Positions 28,476 through 37,944 of a stretch of DNA of 64,000 nucleotides are shown piece after piece (the stretch's first letter is position 1; each line of letters opens with the position of its first letter). A program made the position numbers and the translations under genes. Below the pieces are notes generated by a model. It was not told the origin of the DNA. It was given only the letters and a program-made list of their open reading frames with translations, and searched no databases. The DNA is from JAWSVE01 sp050633885 (lineage in GTDB: Bacteria > Pseudomonadota > Gammaproteobacteria > Pseudomonadales > Cellvibrionaceae), in contig JBOEHK010000002.1 in the NCBI GenBank assembly GCA_050633885.1, forward strand, positions 682,001 through 746,000, written 5' to 3'.

Positions 28476-29477
28476 ATGAAGCCAAGACTTTCTGTTTTAG
28501 ATCAATCTCCGATTACATCTGGTAGTTATGCTGGTCAAGCTTTGCAGGAGACTATCGAGCTTGCAACATTATGTGATAACAAAAAATATTATCGTTATTG
28601 GGTTTCAGAACATCATGCTTCTGATGCGCTAGCGGGCTGCTCACCTGAAGTGTTAATGGCCCGGCTCGGGGCAGAAACAAAGCAAATTCGAATAGGTTCA
28701 GGTGGTGTGATGTTACCGCACTACAGCCCTTACAAAGTGGCAGAAAATTTTAAATTATTGCAAACATTATATCCAAACAGAATTGATTTGGGTGTTGGCC
28801 GTGCGCCGGGAACAGACCCTTTTACCGCTCGTGCAATTCGATACGGTTCACAGGTGGGGCCAGAACATTTTCCTAACATGATTGCTGATTTAAGTGCATT
28901 GCTGCTCGATAAAAATCCCATTACGCCGGGAATGGAAAATGCAAGAGCTTTTCCAAAAGTTGAAATCTCACCAGAATTATGGATGTTAGGTTCTAGTGAA
29001 GATAGCGCGGTACTCTCAGGTTTAGCGGGTCTTCCTTATAATTTTGCCTATTTTATTAATCCGAATATTGGCGAAGACATCTTCGATATTTATCGCCAGC
29101 GATTTAAGCCAAGTAAACATTGTTCTGAGCCCCATACCTGTTTGAGTGTTTTTGCAATTTGTGCTGATACTGAAGAAGAGGCAAAATTATTATCGCGAAG
29201 TCGGGATCTTTGGTTTGTTCGTTTGTTGCGAGGTAATCCTGGACAGTTTCCAACTGTAGAAGAGGCAATTAATTATCCTTATTCTGATTCCGAAATGGAG
29301 TTGATCGAAAGTAACCGGAACAAGCGTGCAGTAGGAACACCTTTGCAAGTAAAAGGAAAGCTGCTAAATATAGCGAAAAAATTTAACGTCGATGAGCTAA
29401 TGATTGTAACAATCACGCATGATTTTGAAGCGAGAAAGCATTCGTATGAGTTATTAGCCGATGTTTGGAATTCGTAA
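28476..29477 (+). CDS. Luciferase-like (LLM class) flavin monooxygenase
   Basis: 333 aa TIM-barrel flavoprotein of the bacterial luciferase-like superfamily (MsnO8/YhbW-type). N-terminal 'LSVLDQSPI', 'YWVSEHH', 'IRIGSGGVMLPHYSPYKVAENF' and 'RIDLGVGRAPGTD' are the characteristic barrel strands and FMN/F420-pocket loops of this group. In gammaproteobacteria the cofactor is usually FMNH2 supplied by a reductase encoded elsewhere. Substrate unknown. It converges on the SDR gene; a strong hairpin lies between. Confidence 0.85.
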   Translation: MKPRLSVLDQSPITSGSYAGQALQETIELATLCDNKKYYRYWVSEHHASDALAGCSPEVLMARLGAETKQIRIGSGGVMLPHYSPYKVAENFKLLQTLYPNRIDLGVGRAPGTDPFTARAIRYGSQVGPEHFPNMIADLSALLLDKNPITPGMENARAFPKVEISPELWMLGSSEDSAVLSGLAGLPYNFAYFINPNIGEDIFDIYRQRFKPSKHCSEPHTCLSVFAICADTEEEAKLLSRSRDLWFVRLLRGNPGQFPTVEEAINYPYSDSEMELIESNRNKRAVGTPLQVKGKLLNIAKKFNVDELMIVTITHDFEARKHSYELLADVWNS

Positions 29478-29522
29478 TTTTTTGTAACATAACAATAGTT
29501 ATTTTGTCGTTGAAATTATTTG

Positions 29523-29563
29523 TCTTGCGCTAAATTTATTGTGGTGTAAATTGTAGCGCAAGA
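29523..29563. other. Strong hairpin between convergent genes
   Basis: TCTTGCGCTA (29523-29532) and TAGCGCAAGA (29554-29563) form a 10-bp stem; inside it AATTTA and TAAATT add 6 bp with one bulged G and an 8-nt loop. No T-tract follows on either strand. Placed between converging oxidoreductase genes, it may act as an mRNA 3'-end barrier. Confidence 0.65.
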
Positions 29564-29594
29564 AAAAGTGTAGCGGATTATAACTTTTCGTTTT

Positions 29595-30377
29595 TTATTT
29601 TCTTAAAGGCGCAGTATGCAAATGTGCGCCACCGTCAACAATAATAGTCTCGCCTGTTGTCCAGTCCATACCAGTAACAATCCCTAAAGCAGTTTCTGCA
29701 ATGCGTTCTGGGGTTGCAGTGTCACTTAAAGGAGCAATTCTTCGGAGCCCTCCCATCATCTTATCGTAATTGTCTTGCCCCATTCCATTAGCTAGCCACT
29801 CTCCTTGAACAAAGCCAGGACAAATTGCGTTGACTCGAATTTGTGGTCCAACGACTCGCGCTAATGACATGGTCATTGTGACCAAAGCTCCTTTTGATGC
29901 GGCGTAGGCGATTGAGCTTCCTACTCCAGCGATTCCTGCAATAGAGGCCATGTTGATGACATGAGAAATTTCCTGTCGTTGTAAAGCCTCTTTTGAAGCG
30001 CGAACCATTTGAAAAGCGCCGACCGTATTAACGGCATAAATATTTAAAAAATCGTCTTTATCAATACCATCCAAATTTGCATGATCACAAAACTTTGTTG
30101 TGCCAGCGTTGTTAATTAATACATCGAGTCGTCCAAATTTTTCTAATGTAGTGGCAACGAGCGATCGACAATCTCCATCTTCTGCAACGTTAGCTTTTTT
30201 CACTAAAGTTTGAACGCCGTAAGATTCGCACTCAGCGGCAATTTTTTTAGCGCCTTCATCGTTTCGACTATAGTTGATCGCAATGTGACAACCTTTCTGT
30301 GCAAATAAAATAGCAATTGCAGCTCCAATACCAGAAGATGAACCTGTCACAATAGCAACTTTGTTTTTTAGTTCCAT
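29595..30377 (-). CDS. SDR-family oxidoreductase (FabG-like)
   Basis: 260 aa classical short-chain dehydrogenase. NAD(P) motif 'VTGSSSGIGAA' at the N-terminus, 'INNAGTT', catalytic Ser in 'NMASIAG', Y-x-x-x-K as 'YAASK', and the C-terminal 'TGETIIVDGG'. It reduces a ketone or oxidises an alcohol on an unknown substrate. It is 90 nt downstream of another SDR in the same direction, and next to a luciferase-like monooxygenase, suggesting a small oxidation module (inference). Confidence 0.9.
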   Translation of the reverse strand: MELKNKVAIVTGSSSGIGAAIAILFAQKGCHIAINYSRNDEGAKKIAAECESYGVQTLVKKANVAEDGDCRSLVATTLEKFGRLDVLINNAGTTKFCDHANLDGIDKDDFLNIYAVNTVGAFQMVRASKEALQRQEISHVINMASIAGIAGVGSSIAYAASKGALVTMTMSLARVVGPQIRVNAICPGFVQGEWLANGMGQDNYDKMMGGLRRIAPLSDTATPERIAETALGIVTGMDWTTGETIIVDGGAHLHTAPLRK

Positions 30378-30468
30378 AATACTTAACCGTTATGTTTTTT
30401 TCAGTTGATAAAAATGTAAAGAAGGACAATGTCTTCAGTGAGTTGATTTTGTTGATTAATTTAGTGTG

Positions 30469-31257
30469 TTAGTTAATAAAGAAACCGCCATCAATTAAAA
30501 ATGAATCGCCTGTATGATATGAGCTAGCATCGCTGGCAAGATAAACGGCAATGCCGCCAAAGTCTTCAGGTTTTCCCCAGCGCCGTATCGGAAGTCGAGG
30601 CATGATGGCGTTAACAAATTTTTCATTTTGATAGATTTTGTCGGTCATACCGGTGTGAATGTGACCCGGTAAAATACTGTTGGCGGTAATGCCGTACCGG
30701 CCATACTCAACAGCCAAGCTTTGCATAATAGAGATAACAGCTCCCTTTGTTCCTGAATAATGTTCGGCCTTTGCCATTCCGCATAAAGCACCAAGCGAAG
30801 ATGTGCCAATTAATCTACCGCCAGCGTCACCTTGTTTCGCACGATCGACCATATGTCTGCCTGCAGCTCGCAAAGTATAAAACAGTCCATCGAGATTCAC
30901 ATTTGTTACTCGCTTCCATTCTTCATCAGTAAAGTCTTGAAATGAAGCATTTCTGCCAGCCCCAACTCCAGCGTTAGCAATGCAAGTATCAATGCGTCCA
31001 AATACATCTATTGTTTTAGCAAACACTTTATCAACTTCGGATGAATTAGAAACGTCACACTTGAATGCCTCAACGTGAGAGCCTGATTTTTGAAGTTCTT
31101 CGAGGGCGGTTGTGTTTTTATTTTCATTTGTTCCCCAAATACACACCTTAGCTCCGGAATTTGCTAAGGCTTTAGCGAAACCTAGCCCTATACCTCCGTT
31201 ACCGCCAGTCACTAAAGCTACTTTGTTGGTTAGGTTGAAAGGGGTTTCGAGGTTCAT
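30469..31257 (-). CDS. SDR-family oxidoreductase
   Basis: About 262 aa classical SDR with 'VTGGNGGIGLG', 'IANAGVG', 'GTSSLGAL' (catalytic Ser), 'YSGTK' and a C-terminal 'TGDSFLIDGG'. Start taken at the ATG at 31257, since GGAG lies 6 nt before it; an upstream in-frame ATG at 31269 has no such site. It is upstream of the second SDR and probably co-transcribed. Substrate unknown; gluconate-5-dehydrogenase-like and 3-oxoacyl reductase activities are common in this branch. Confidence 0.9.
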   Translation of the reverse strand: MNLETPFNLTNKVALVTGGNGGIGLGFAKALANSGAKVCIWGTNENKNTTALEELQKSGSHVEAFKCDVSNSSEVDKVFAKTIDVFGRIDTCIANAGVGAGRNASFQDFTDEEWKRVTNVNLDGLFYTLRAAGRHMVDRAKQGDAGGRLIGTSSLGALCGMAKAEHYSGTKGAVISIMQSLAVEYGRYGITANSILPGHIHTGMTDKIYQNEKFVNAIMPRLPIRRWGKPEDFGGIAVYLASDASSYHTGDSFLIDGGFFIN

Positions 31258-32083
31258 TATTGGCTCCATTGTTATTGAGTGGTTTCAAGACAGATTGGTT
31301 TTAGATTATAGCGATGTGGCTATAAAATATTTTGACGAATCATCATTGTTATTTGCGTAAAGATTTTTTTCTTTGAGTGTTATATTTGTTAAGGAATTTT
31401 AAATTTTTCTTAATTAAAAAATATGAATGAGCGTTAAGATATTAAGGAAAATTTAAAATATACCATAATTTCCATTAGTGTGGCGCTGGTTAAAGAAAGT
31501 TTTTAATCTCCTTTCTTTAACATTTAGGAAAGAGGTAAGTCGGTTTTTCTAATTTTGGGGTGTCTACAAAACTATATATTGCATGATTTAAGAAAAAAAT
31601 TCTCAAGCTTAAAATGATAATCTCCCCCTTGTTGTGAGTACCTGTAATTTCTGAGAGTATCCAAGCTATGGCTTTTTAGTTTAGGTGGATGGTGTAATAA
31701 GTTCATAAAAATCAAGGCGTAACGGTATTTTTTTAGTCTTTTAAGGTCTGTGTGCGTTATTGTTTCTCTCGAAGAAATTTACTTTTACTATTTACTATAC
31801 TTTCTCTTTATTTCTTTTTATTTCTCTTAATTATTCTTCCTGCTTGCCGATAAATAAATGCCAAAGGTGGCTGTTGCTTTGTTATTTTTCTTGTCCTATA
31901 TTCGGGATAAGGATGGGTTGGATAAATATAAAAAATCAACCTGTTGTTTCTATATAAAATGATAAATTGTATAAGAATAAAAATTGTTTTAAGCGTTTCA
32001 GCTTCAAATTTTTCTGTTTGATGAAAATTAATAATTAAAAAATAGAAATAAAAAGTAGTCTATCTATACCCTCTGGAGGCGTA
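31258..32083. other. AT-rich divergent intergenic region
   Basis: About 825 bp between the SDR operon and a TonB receptor, with long A/T tracts. No gene, terminator or tRNA seen; a 65-codon plus-strand frame at 31760-31957 has no ribosome-binding site and is not called. The long leader suggests a regulated promoter for the receptor, but I cannot assign an operator. Confidence 0.4.
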
Positions 32084-34768
32084 ATGAAAAATAAACACAT
32101 AAGTATGTTGATGTGTGCAAGTTCGACTTTGTTTTTTTCAATGGTTGGTCACTCACAAGAGAACGGACAAGCTCGTTCAATTTTAGAAGAAATTGTAGTC
32201 ACGGCTGAGCGTCGTGCACAAAATCTTCAAGATGTTCCTTTATCAATTACCGCGTTTGGTAGTGAAACTCGAGATCGTGTCGGAATTTTAAGTATTCAAG
32301 ACATGGCGGATTTTTCTCCGGGGTTGTCTTATACAACCGCAAATGACAGGCCTTCTATTCGTGGTATTGGTCGTCAGTCTAATTCATTCTCTATAGATAG
32401 CCCGGTGGCTAACTATTTTGATGGTGTTTATACAACGAGTGTTCAAGATGCCCAGCGGCGCCCCATTTTTATTGATCGAACAGAAATTTTAAGGGGGCCT
32501 CAAGGTGCTCTTTCTGGTCGTGGCTCTATTGCTGGGGCAATCAATACTTGGTCAAAACGCCCAGAAGAAGAATTTCAGGGAGAAGTTCGAGCTTTTGGTG
32601 GTAACTACGCGAGGTATGGTATTGAAGGAACTGTAACGGGGACAATTACTGACTGGTTAAGAGCTAGAGTGAACTTAGCAAGTTACCATCAGGATGATGG
32701 TTATTTTGATAATGTTGCGACAGGTAAAACGGAAGGCGATCAACCCAATAATCGGCAGATAGCAGATTACCTGTTTGAAGTTGACATTACAGAAAATGTT
32801 GATTTGTTCTTAGCCATTTCTTTTTCTGAATATGATGAGACGCGCCGATCGGGTGGGACGACCGCTCCATATGTCTCTGATGTGCAAGGTGCTCCAGCAA
32901 GCGTATTTGGTTATTTAGGAGAGCCTCTTACCCCTAATGCTTATTACGGGTATTTTGATCAAGCTAACTCAACTCAAGTTGGGTCTTTTACTGAGAACCC
33001 TGTGATTGTCACGGGCGACCAGCGCAAATTTAGTAATAATTTTCAAGCCAGACAAAAGTTAGATGATCACCATAAATATGTAGCGCATTTAAATTGGAGG
33101 ACAGATTTATTTGATATTAAATGGATCGGTGGACATTCTAATTATCGATACCAACAGCAAACAGATGGCGACGGAACGGCGATAACTTCAATTAATGTTC
33201 CAATAGCTACTTCTGGTTTTTTTAGATCAGTGGATCCTAGTGCGATAAATACTTATACAGAAGAGCGTGAGTGGTACAGCAATGAAATTACTTTAACCTC
33301 AAACTCAGATAGCGATTTTCAATGGATCGTTGGTGTTTATCAGTCAAACGAAGAGTACGTACAGACCCCGTTTACTCTTACTTATGATGGATACGGTGAG
33401 TTAGCTAACCCTACTTATGGAGCTTCGACTCTAGCTTATCCTGGTGTGACTTCTATTCCCGCTCCTATTGCCAATGCCAATGGGAACGCATCAGTTTATG
33501 GAGAGTTGGCAGGAGATACTGTTTCTTCTGCATTCTTTGGTCAAATTGATTACCAGATGAATGATTCATTAAAGTTCACTTTGGGCGTGCGTCAAAACAG
33601 GGACGAGAAGTCTGTAACCGAGAAAACTCGTTATGTTGCCAATAATGTTGGATTTGGTCCATTTCTTGCCGGTTTGTCAGCTTCTACAGACGTGACTCCA
33701 GTTGGAAATCCTGATCCGAGCGTGGCTCTTCCAGTCGGTGTAGTGTATGACAATGTATACCCTTGGCTGGACCCTAACGGTTATAGAGTACGTGATTTAG
33801 AAGCAGATTGGACTGTAACTACAGGTAGTCTGGGGGTTGATTACACGCCTAATGACGATGCGTTAATATATGCACGCCTTGCAACGGGTTATCGTCCAGG
33901 CGGATTTAATGCAGGTTTCTTGGCTAAAATTCCTCAAGTAGATGAGGAAACAGTAAAATCTCTAGAGGTTGGCTATAAGGGTACGATTGCTGATCAACTA
34001 CAGATAAGTACTTCACTTTTTTATTATCTGTTTGAAGACCAGCAGTTACCTTTACCTGCGTTTGGGCGTTGTACTGATCCGGCCATTTTGGATACCTGCA
34101 CAGTTGTAAGTAATTTCTACAACATACCAGAATCTGAAAACAAGGGTTTAGAGGTAGAATTAAATTGGTCTCCAGCGGATAATTTAAGCTTTCTTTTCAC
34201 TTATGGTTACCTCGATGCGAAAGTCACTGAGGGATTGTATAAAGGTGCCGGTTTCCAGAACCCGCTTGATCCTGCAGCCCTCCTAGCTAGTGCGAATAGG
34301 TATCGCCCATATAATCCATTGGGTACTGGCGTCCAGAATGATACTGGTTATACGAATTTGCCTCGATGGGAACAAGATATTTCAGGAAATAGTTTAGTGA
34401 ACTCTCCAGAGCATAAGTTTGCATTTAACACTAGTTATGTCTTTGGCTTTAATACAGGTGATTTAACCTTATCAGCTAATTATGTTTGGCGCGATGAATC
34501 ATACACCGATGTTTTTGAAACGGAGGCAGGTATTATTGACTCGTACGGGACTGTAGGTTTTAGAAGTATTTGGACAGATAGTGAAGATAGATACACAGTT
34601 ATCTTGTCAGGAACTAACTTAACTGATGAAGATGCACAGGATGGGGGTGGTTTGACTCGCCAAGCTACAGTAGCTTCTGGAGCTGCTGGCCAAGCTTATT
34701 ACCAAACTTACAACTTAATCCCACCACGTCAATACACGCTTGAGCTTCAATATCGCTTTGGTGGTTAA
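32084..34768 (+). CDS. TonB-dependent outer-membrane receptor
   Basis: 894 aa and intact. Signal peptide, then the TonB box in 'LEEIVVTAERRAQNLQDVPLSITAF', the commonest signature of this sub-class, a plug domain to about residue 170 ('RPSIRGIGRQ', 'ILRGPQGALSGRGSIAGAIN') and a beta-barrel ending in 'YTLELQYRFGG' with terminal aromatic strand. GGAGG lies 6-7 nt before the ATG. The substrate is unknown. The gene ends with an intrinsic terminator. The position downstream of two divergent SDRs may hint at a shared substrate but that is inference. Confidence 0.93.
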   Translation: MKNKHISMLMCASSTLFFSMVGHSQENGQARSILEEIVVTAERRAQNLQDVPLSITAFGSETRDRVGILSIQDMADFSPGLSYTTANDRPSIRGIGRQSNSFSIDSPVANYFDGVYTTSVQDAQRRPIFIDRTEILRGPQGALSGRGSIAGAINTWSKRPEEEFQGEVRAFGGNYARYGIEGTVTGTITDWLRARVNLASYHQDDGYFDNVATGKTEGDQPNNRQIADYLFEVDITENVDLFLAISFSEYDETRRSGGTTAPYVSDVQGAPASVFGYLGEPLTPNAYYGYFDQANSTQVGSFTENPVIVTGDQRKFSNNFQARQKLDDHHKYVAHLNWRTDLFDIKWIGGHSNYRYQQQTDGDGTAITSINVPIATSGFFRSVDPSAINTYTEEREWYSNEITLTSNSDSDFQWIVGVYQSNEEYVQTPFTLTYDGYGELANPTYGASTLAYPGVTSIPAPIANANGNASVYGELAGDTVSSAFFGQIDYQMNDSLKFTLGVRQNRDEKSVTEKTRYVANNVGFGPFLAGLSASTDVTPVGNPDPSVALPVGVVYDNVYPWLDPNGYRVRDLEADWTVTTGSLGVDYTPNDDALIYARLATGYRPGGFNAGFLAKIPQVDEETVKSLEVGYKGTIADQLQISTSLFYYLFEDQQLPLPAFGRCTDPAILDTCTVVSNFYNIPESENKGLEVELNWSPADNLSFLFTYGYLDAKVTEGLYKGAGFQNPLDPAALLASANRYRPYNPLGTGVQNDTGYTNLPRWEQDISGNSLVNSPEHKFAFNTSYVFGFNTGDLTLSANYVWRDESYTDVFETEAGIIDSYGTVGFRSIWTDSEDRYTVILSGTNLTDEDAQDGGGLTRQATVASGAAGQAYYQTYNLIPPRQYTLELQYRFGG

Positions 34769-34791
34769 TGAATTATTAAGATGTGAAAACG

Positions 34792-34827
34792 AAAAGCCGA
34801 TTCATTTTTATGAATCGGCTTTTTTTG
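34792..34827 (+). terminator. Intrinsic terminator after TonB receptor
   Basis: AAAAGCCGATTCAT and ATGAATCGGCTTTT form a 14-bp stem around TTTT, followed by more T residues. The A-run upstream means it may also work for the converging sortase gene on the minus strand. Confidence 0.92.
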
Positions 34828-34883
34828 TTTATGACGAAAACAAAGATATGATTAAACGTTTCGAAGGGATCGTTAGTTATCTT

Positions 34884-35522
34884 TTAAAAACGATAATCAA
34901 TATGTGTTTGTCGATGGCTAATATTTTTCTCGGCTGGGTGAGCCTCAACAATATAGCGTAAAGGGCCGCCAGCAGTCGCGCTGTCAAATGGGTAGCATGT
35001 GATTAATGAGAGTTGATTATCTTTTAGTGTAAAATATTCGACCTCTCTTAGATCTTGGACAAACATATTGTGAATGACATAAGTCATTTCTTTGCCGTTC
35101 ATAGGTTCAATGAAAATGTTGTCGCCTTTTCTCAAATCTTTTAAAAATTCAAAGTGGCTATCTCTATGGCCGGCTAGAGTCATTGAAGACTCTTTTTTGA
35201 TTAGCCCAGGCCCAAAGGCTAATGCTTCTCCATTGTGTCCCTCTAAAATAATTTGATGTATATCAAGACGAGGTATTCTGAGCGCCCCAACCGGATGGAT
35301 ATCTGCCCACATCCAAGGCTTAACCGGTCGTTTTATTTCTTTGCTTTTATGCCATGAGTGAATCAATAATTGCTGTGCGATAATTGCTTTCCCTTCAAGA
35401 TAAAAAATTTTAGACAATAAAATTGTTCCTGCGATGAGCAATAAAATCGACACTATTGTTTTGGGATTTATTTTCATTGTAGTGAATGTGGTAATCATTT
35501 TATGGTTCATTTTCCTTCTCAT
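34884..35522 (-). CDS. Class GN sortase
   Basis: 212 aa membrane-anchored cysteine transpeptidase with one N-terminal membrane helix (about 21-38) and a sortase beta-barrel. The catalytic triad is visible: H119 in 'TLAGHRDSHF', C176 in 'LITCYPF', R189 in 'GGPLRYIVEA'. The combination with a VIT/VWA protein immediately upstream identifies the class GN system known from marine and other Proteobacteria, where a sortase serves a single dedicated substrate. Start ambiguous: ATGs at 35522, 35510 (AAGG close upstream) and 35474 ('MKINPKTIV') are all in frame. Confidence 0.9.
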   Translation of the reverse strand: MRRKMNHKMITTFTTMKINPKTIVSILLLIAGTILLSKIFYLEGKAIIAQQLLIHSWHKSKEIKRPVKPWMWADIHPVGALRIPRLDIHQIILEGHNGEALAFGPGLIKKESSMTLAGHRDSHFEFLKDLRKGDNIFIEPMNGKEMTYVIHNMFVQDLREVEYFTLKDNQLSLITCYPFDSATAGGPLRYIVEAHPAEKNISHRQTHIDYRF

Positions 35523-35570
35523 TTTTTTAGTTTCAAGCGTCCTTTTTTAATGGCAGGTCATGTTAAATTA

Positions 35571-37724
35571 TCAAAATAAAAGGCGGTTTTTTATTGTCTT
35601 AAAGTGCATGGCTATGACGCATGAAAGGCAAGAGATAAACATATACCAGAGTCCGAGGATTCCTAGGCCGCCGGAAGGCATTGCAATTGTTAGTGGATTG
35701 CTGACCGAATTGTTCATTGGGATAGATTGAGTGCTGCCTTCAGGCATGGCATTGGGAATTTTATTTTTCAATAACAATGCATTTTTAGGGCGAGAGACAA
35801 TGTCTTCAATTGCAAGAAAGCTTGTGTATTTCGATAAAAGTTGATGCTGTATCGCCAGTTTCGTAATCTCTTGTTTAATGACTTCATTTTTGGCCGTATT
35901 TCTAGTGCCTACTTTTCTCTCGTCAAAGTATAAGTTTTTTAATTTACTTCTGGCCCAGAGTTTACTGATAGATTTTGATTCTTTATTGTTAGAAATTTGA
36001 ATGTTTTGGTTAAATAAGGCGTTGTTTAGAGTTCCTTTAATGGTCACAGTTTTATTTGTGTTTGATTGACTTGGTATTTTTGCGCTGATAATTATAGGTT
36101 CGCCAGCATAGAGGTCGGGTGATTTTTTTGGAAAGATTTCGGCATTTGTATTCTGAAAATCTATGCTGATGTTGGTCATGATAGGATTTTTGAGTTTATA
36201 AAAAAGGTCTGATATAGCTCGTGCGATATCTGATTGGTTGTTGATATACGTAAAAGACCCTTGGCCTGATTCTGCGGCTCGTTCCATAAAATAACTGTTC
36301 GGTGCTGAGCCAATGCCAACGGTGTAAAGCCGGCTATTTTTTTTCTGGTTTTCGATTAGTTCGAACAGGGCACTTTCATTGCCGACGCTGCCATCCGTAA
36401 TGAAAATGATTTGCCTAACGAACCCTTCTTTGCTTTTGTTAGAAAATGCTTCAGTCAGTGCCCCAGCCATTTCCGTGCCGCCGTTTGCCTTTAATCTTGA
36501 GATAAATGGCTTAGCTGAGTTGATGTTGTTTGAGTTTGCGTCGACAGGGTTTTTAAACAGTGAACGATGGTTACTGTTAAATTCAATGATGTTAAATCGA
36601 TCAGTTGGATTGAGGTGATCAAGAGAGGTGATGAGCGCTTCTTTAGCTTGTGTTATTGATTTTCCCGCCATAGAGCCGGAAGTGTCTATAATAAAAATGG
36701 TTTCTTTGGGCAATATGGTTTCGTTTTTTATGTTTTGAGGAGGCATTACCATTAACAAAATATAATCTTCATTGTTAATACTTTCTTTAAAGCTTGCTGC
36801 AATCGGCGATTGTCCAATCTTAGGGACCCATTCAATAACCACATCTTTATTGGACGACGCTGTTGGCTCTATTGTGATGTTATAAATATTTCCAAATTGT
36901 TTTTGTTCGATCTTATGGTAAAGACTTTTTATCTCTTGTAGTTGAGTGCCTGAATGAATAGTTGCTGTTAATGTCAACGCACTAGCGTTAGAGCTTTCGG
37001 TCATTGGTGGTGTGATTTCATCAACGTCGTTAACATCGATTATTTTTTTAAGGTTTTCTATATCGTCTAGATTAATCTCATCAAAATTATTCATGTGAGA
37101 AAAAGCTTGGCCTGGAATGTAGCGGGGAGTAATGGTCGTCGGTACGCGTATGCTGAACCTTCCCTGGTCGTACAGTAATGTTTCAACATAGTGCAGCTCA
37201 ACAGTGACTGATTCTCCTGGTGCAATGTTGGCGAGCTTGTTAGAGAAAAGGTTTGGTCGTTGCTGGGATACTAAGCTCGCTTTTTTTCCTGCTGATTTTG
37301 CTTGTTCGTAACGTTTTTTTGCGGTTTGTTTTTCTTTTATCGTTCCTACTATTTTTCTATCGCCTATTTTCATTGCCATATAGTCGACTGCGCTATTGGT
37401 TGGGAGTGGAAAGACATACTCCCCTTCAGACCAATGCTTGCTGTCATTTTTAAAATGTTGTTTAACGATAACGCGGGCAATAATTCCGTTAACATCGATC
37501 ATCACATCTGTTTTTTCAAGAATGGCTGCTTCATGTTCTCCTTGGGTGTTTTCTGTGTCTTCCTGAGTAATTGGTTTTAATCTTAATTCACCATGACTCA
37601 CTTCTTCGTTAGCACTCGCTTCCATGTTGTGTCCAATCAGTGTTAGCAAAACCACAAATACGTTAAGGGAAAAGCTACGAAACAGGGAGGAATGTTTAAG
37701 ACGAGTTGAGACTATCAATGACAT
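35571..37724 (-). CDS. Sortase target protein with VIT and VWA domains
   Basis: 717 aa exported protein. Signal peptide at the N-terminus, a VIT (inter-alpha-trypsin-inhibitor-like) domain at about 40-170 ('YVFPLPTNSAVDYMAMKIGDR', 'SVTVELHYVETL'), then a VWA domain at about 330-500 with a complete MIDAS: 'IIDTSGSMAGKS', 'NGGTEMAGAL' and 'ITDGSVGNE'. A C-terminal sorting tail has MPSGG at 682-686, a hydrophobic helix and a basic end ('KTIKNRLLF'). The tripartite tail and the adjacent sortase make it the enzyme's substrate; MPSGG deviates from LPxTG-type signals. 48 nt separate it from the sortase gene, so they form an operon. Confidence 0.9.
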   Translation of the reverse strand: MSLIVSTRLKHSSLFRSFSLNVFVVLLTLIGHNMEASANEEVSHGELRLKPITQEDTENTQGEHEAAILEKTDVMIDVNGIIARVIVKQHFKNDSKHWSEGEYVFPLPTNSAVDYMAMKIGDRKIVGTIKEKQTAKKRYEQAKSAGKKASLVSQQRPNLFSNKLANIAPGESVTVELHYVETLLYDQGRFSIRVPTTITPRYIPGQAFSHMNNFDEINLDDIENLKKIIDVNDVDEITPPMTESSNASALTLTATIHSGTQLQEIKSLYHKIEQKQFGNIYNITIEPTASSNKDVVIEWVPKIGQSPIAASFKESINNEDYILLMVMPPQNIKNETILPKETIFIIDTSGSMAGKSITQAKEALITSLDHLNPTDRFNIIEFNSNHRSLFKNPVDANSNNINSAKPFISRLKANGGTEMAGALTEAFSNKSKEGFVRQIIFITDGSVGNESALFELIENQKKNSRLYTVGIGSAPNSYFMERAAESGQGSFTYINNQSDIARAISDLFYKLKNPIMTNISIDFQNTNAEIFPKKSPDLYAGEPIIISAKIPSQSNTNKTVTIKGTLNNALFNQNIQISNNKESKSISKLWARSKLKNLYFDERKVGTRNTAKNEVIKQEITKLAIQHQLLSKYTSFLAIEDIVSRPKNALLLKNKIPNAMPEGSTQSIPMNNSVSNPLTIAMPSGGLGILGLWYMFISCLSCVIAMHFKTIKNRLLF

Positions 37725-37872
37725 GAGATTTTTCCTTGAAAAGAATAAAAATAATTTTTCAAAAGTATCTCGGTTTATGTCGTCAATTTGGGGTCTTCCG
37801 GTGTCCGAGTCGTGATGAATTATGGTTTAAATGTGGCAGCGGAGTAAAAATAGCAGTATTTACATTAGATGC

Positions 37873-37903
37873 TTGACCTGTGTCTAACACACAGGTTTAC
37901 AAT
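37873..37903 (+). promoter_or_regulatory. MerR-type promoter with 19-bp spacer and operator palindrome
   Basis: TTGACC (-35, 37873-37878) and TACAAT (-10, 37898-37903) are 19 bp apart, longer than the usual 17 and characteristic of promoters twisted open by MerR activators. The spacer contains ACCTGTGT-CTAAC-ACACAGGT (37876-37896), a perfect 8-bp inverted repeat with 5-nt centre. It lies 41 nt before the merR-like start, so the regulator controls its own operon. Confidence 0.92.
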
Positions 37904-37944
37904 GGCGGCATTATTGAACAATAGGGGTTTAACTGGAGCACACT

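Noticed and set aside
31760..31957. 65-codon plus-strand frame before the TonB receptor
   Set aside because: No ribosome-binding site; Phe/Ser-rich translation expected from AT-rich non-coding DNA.
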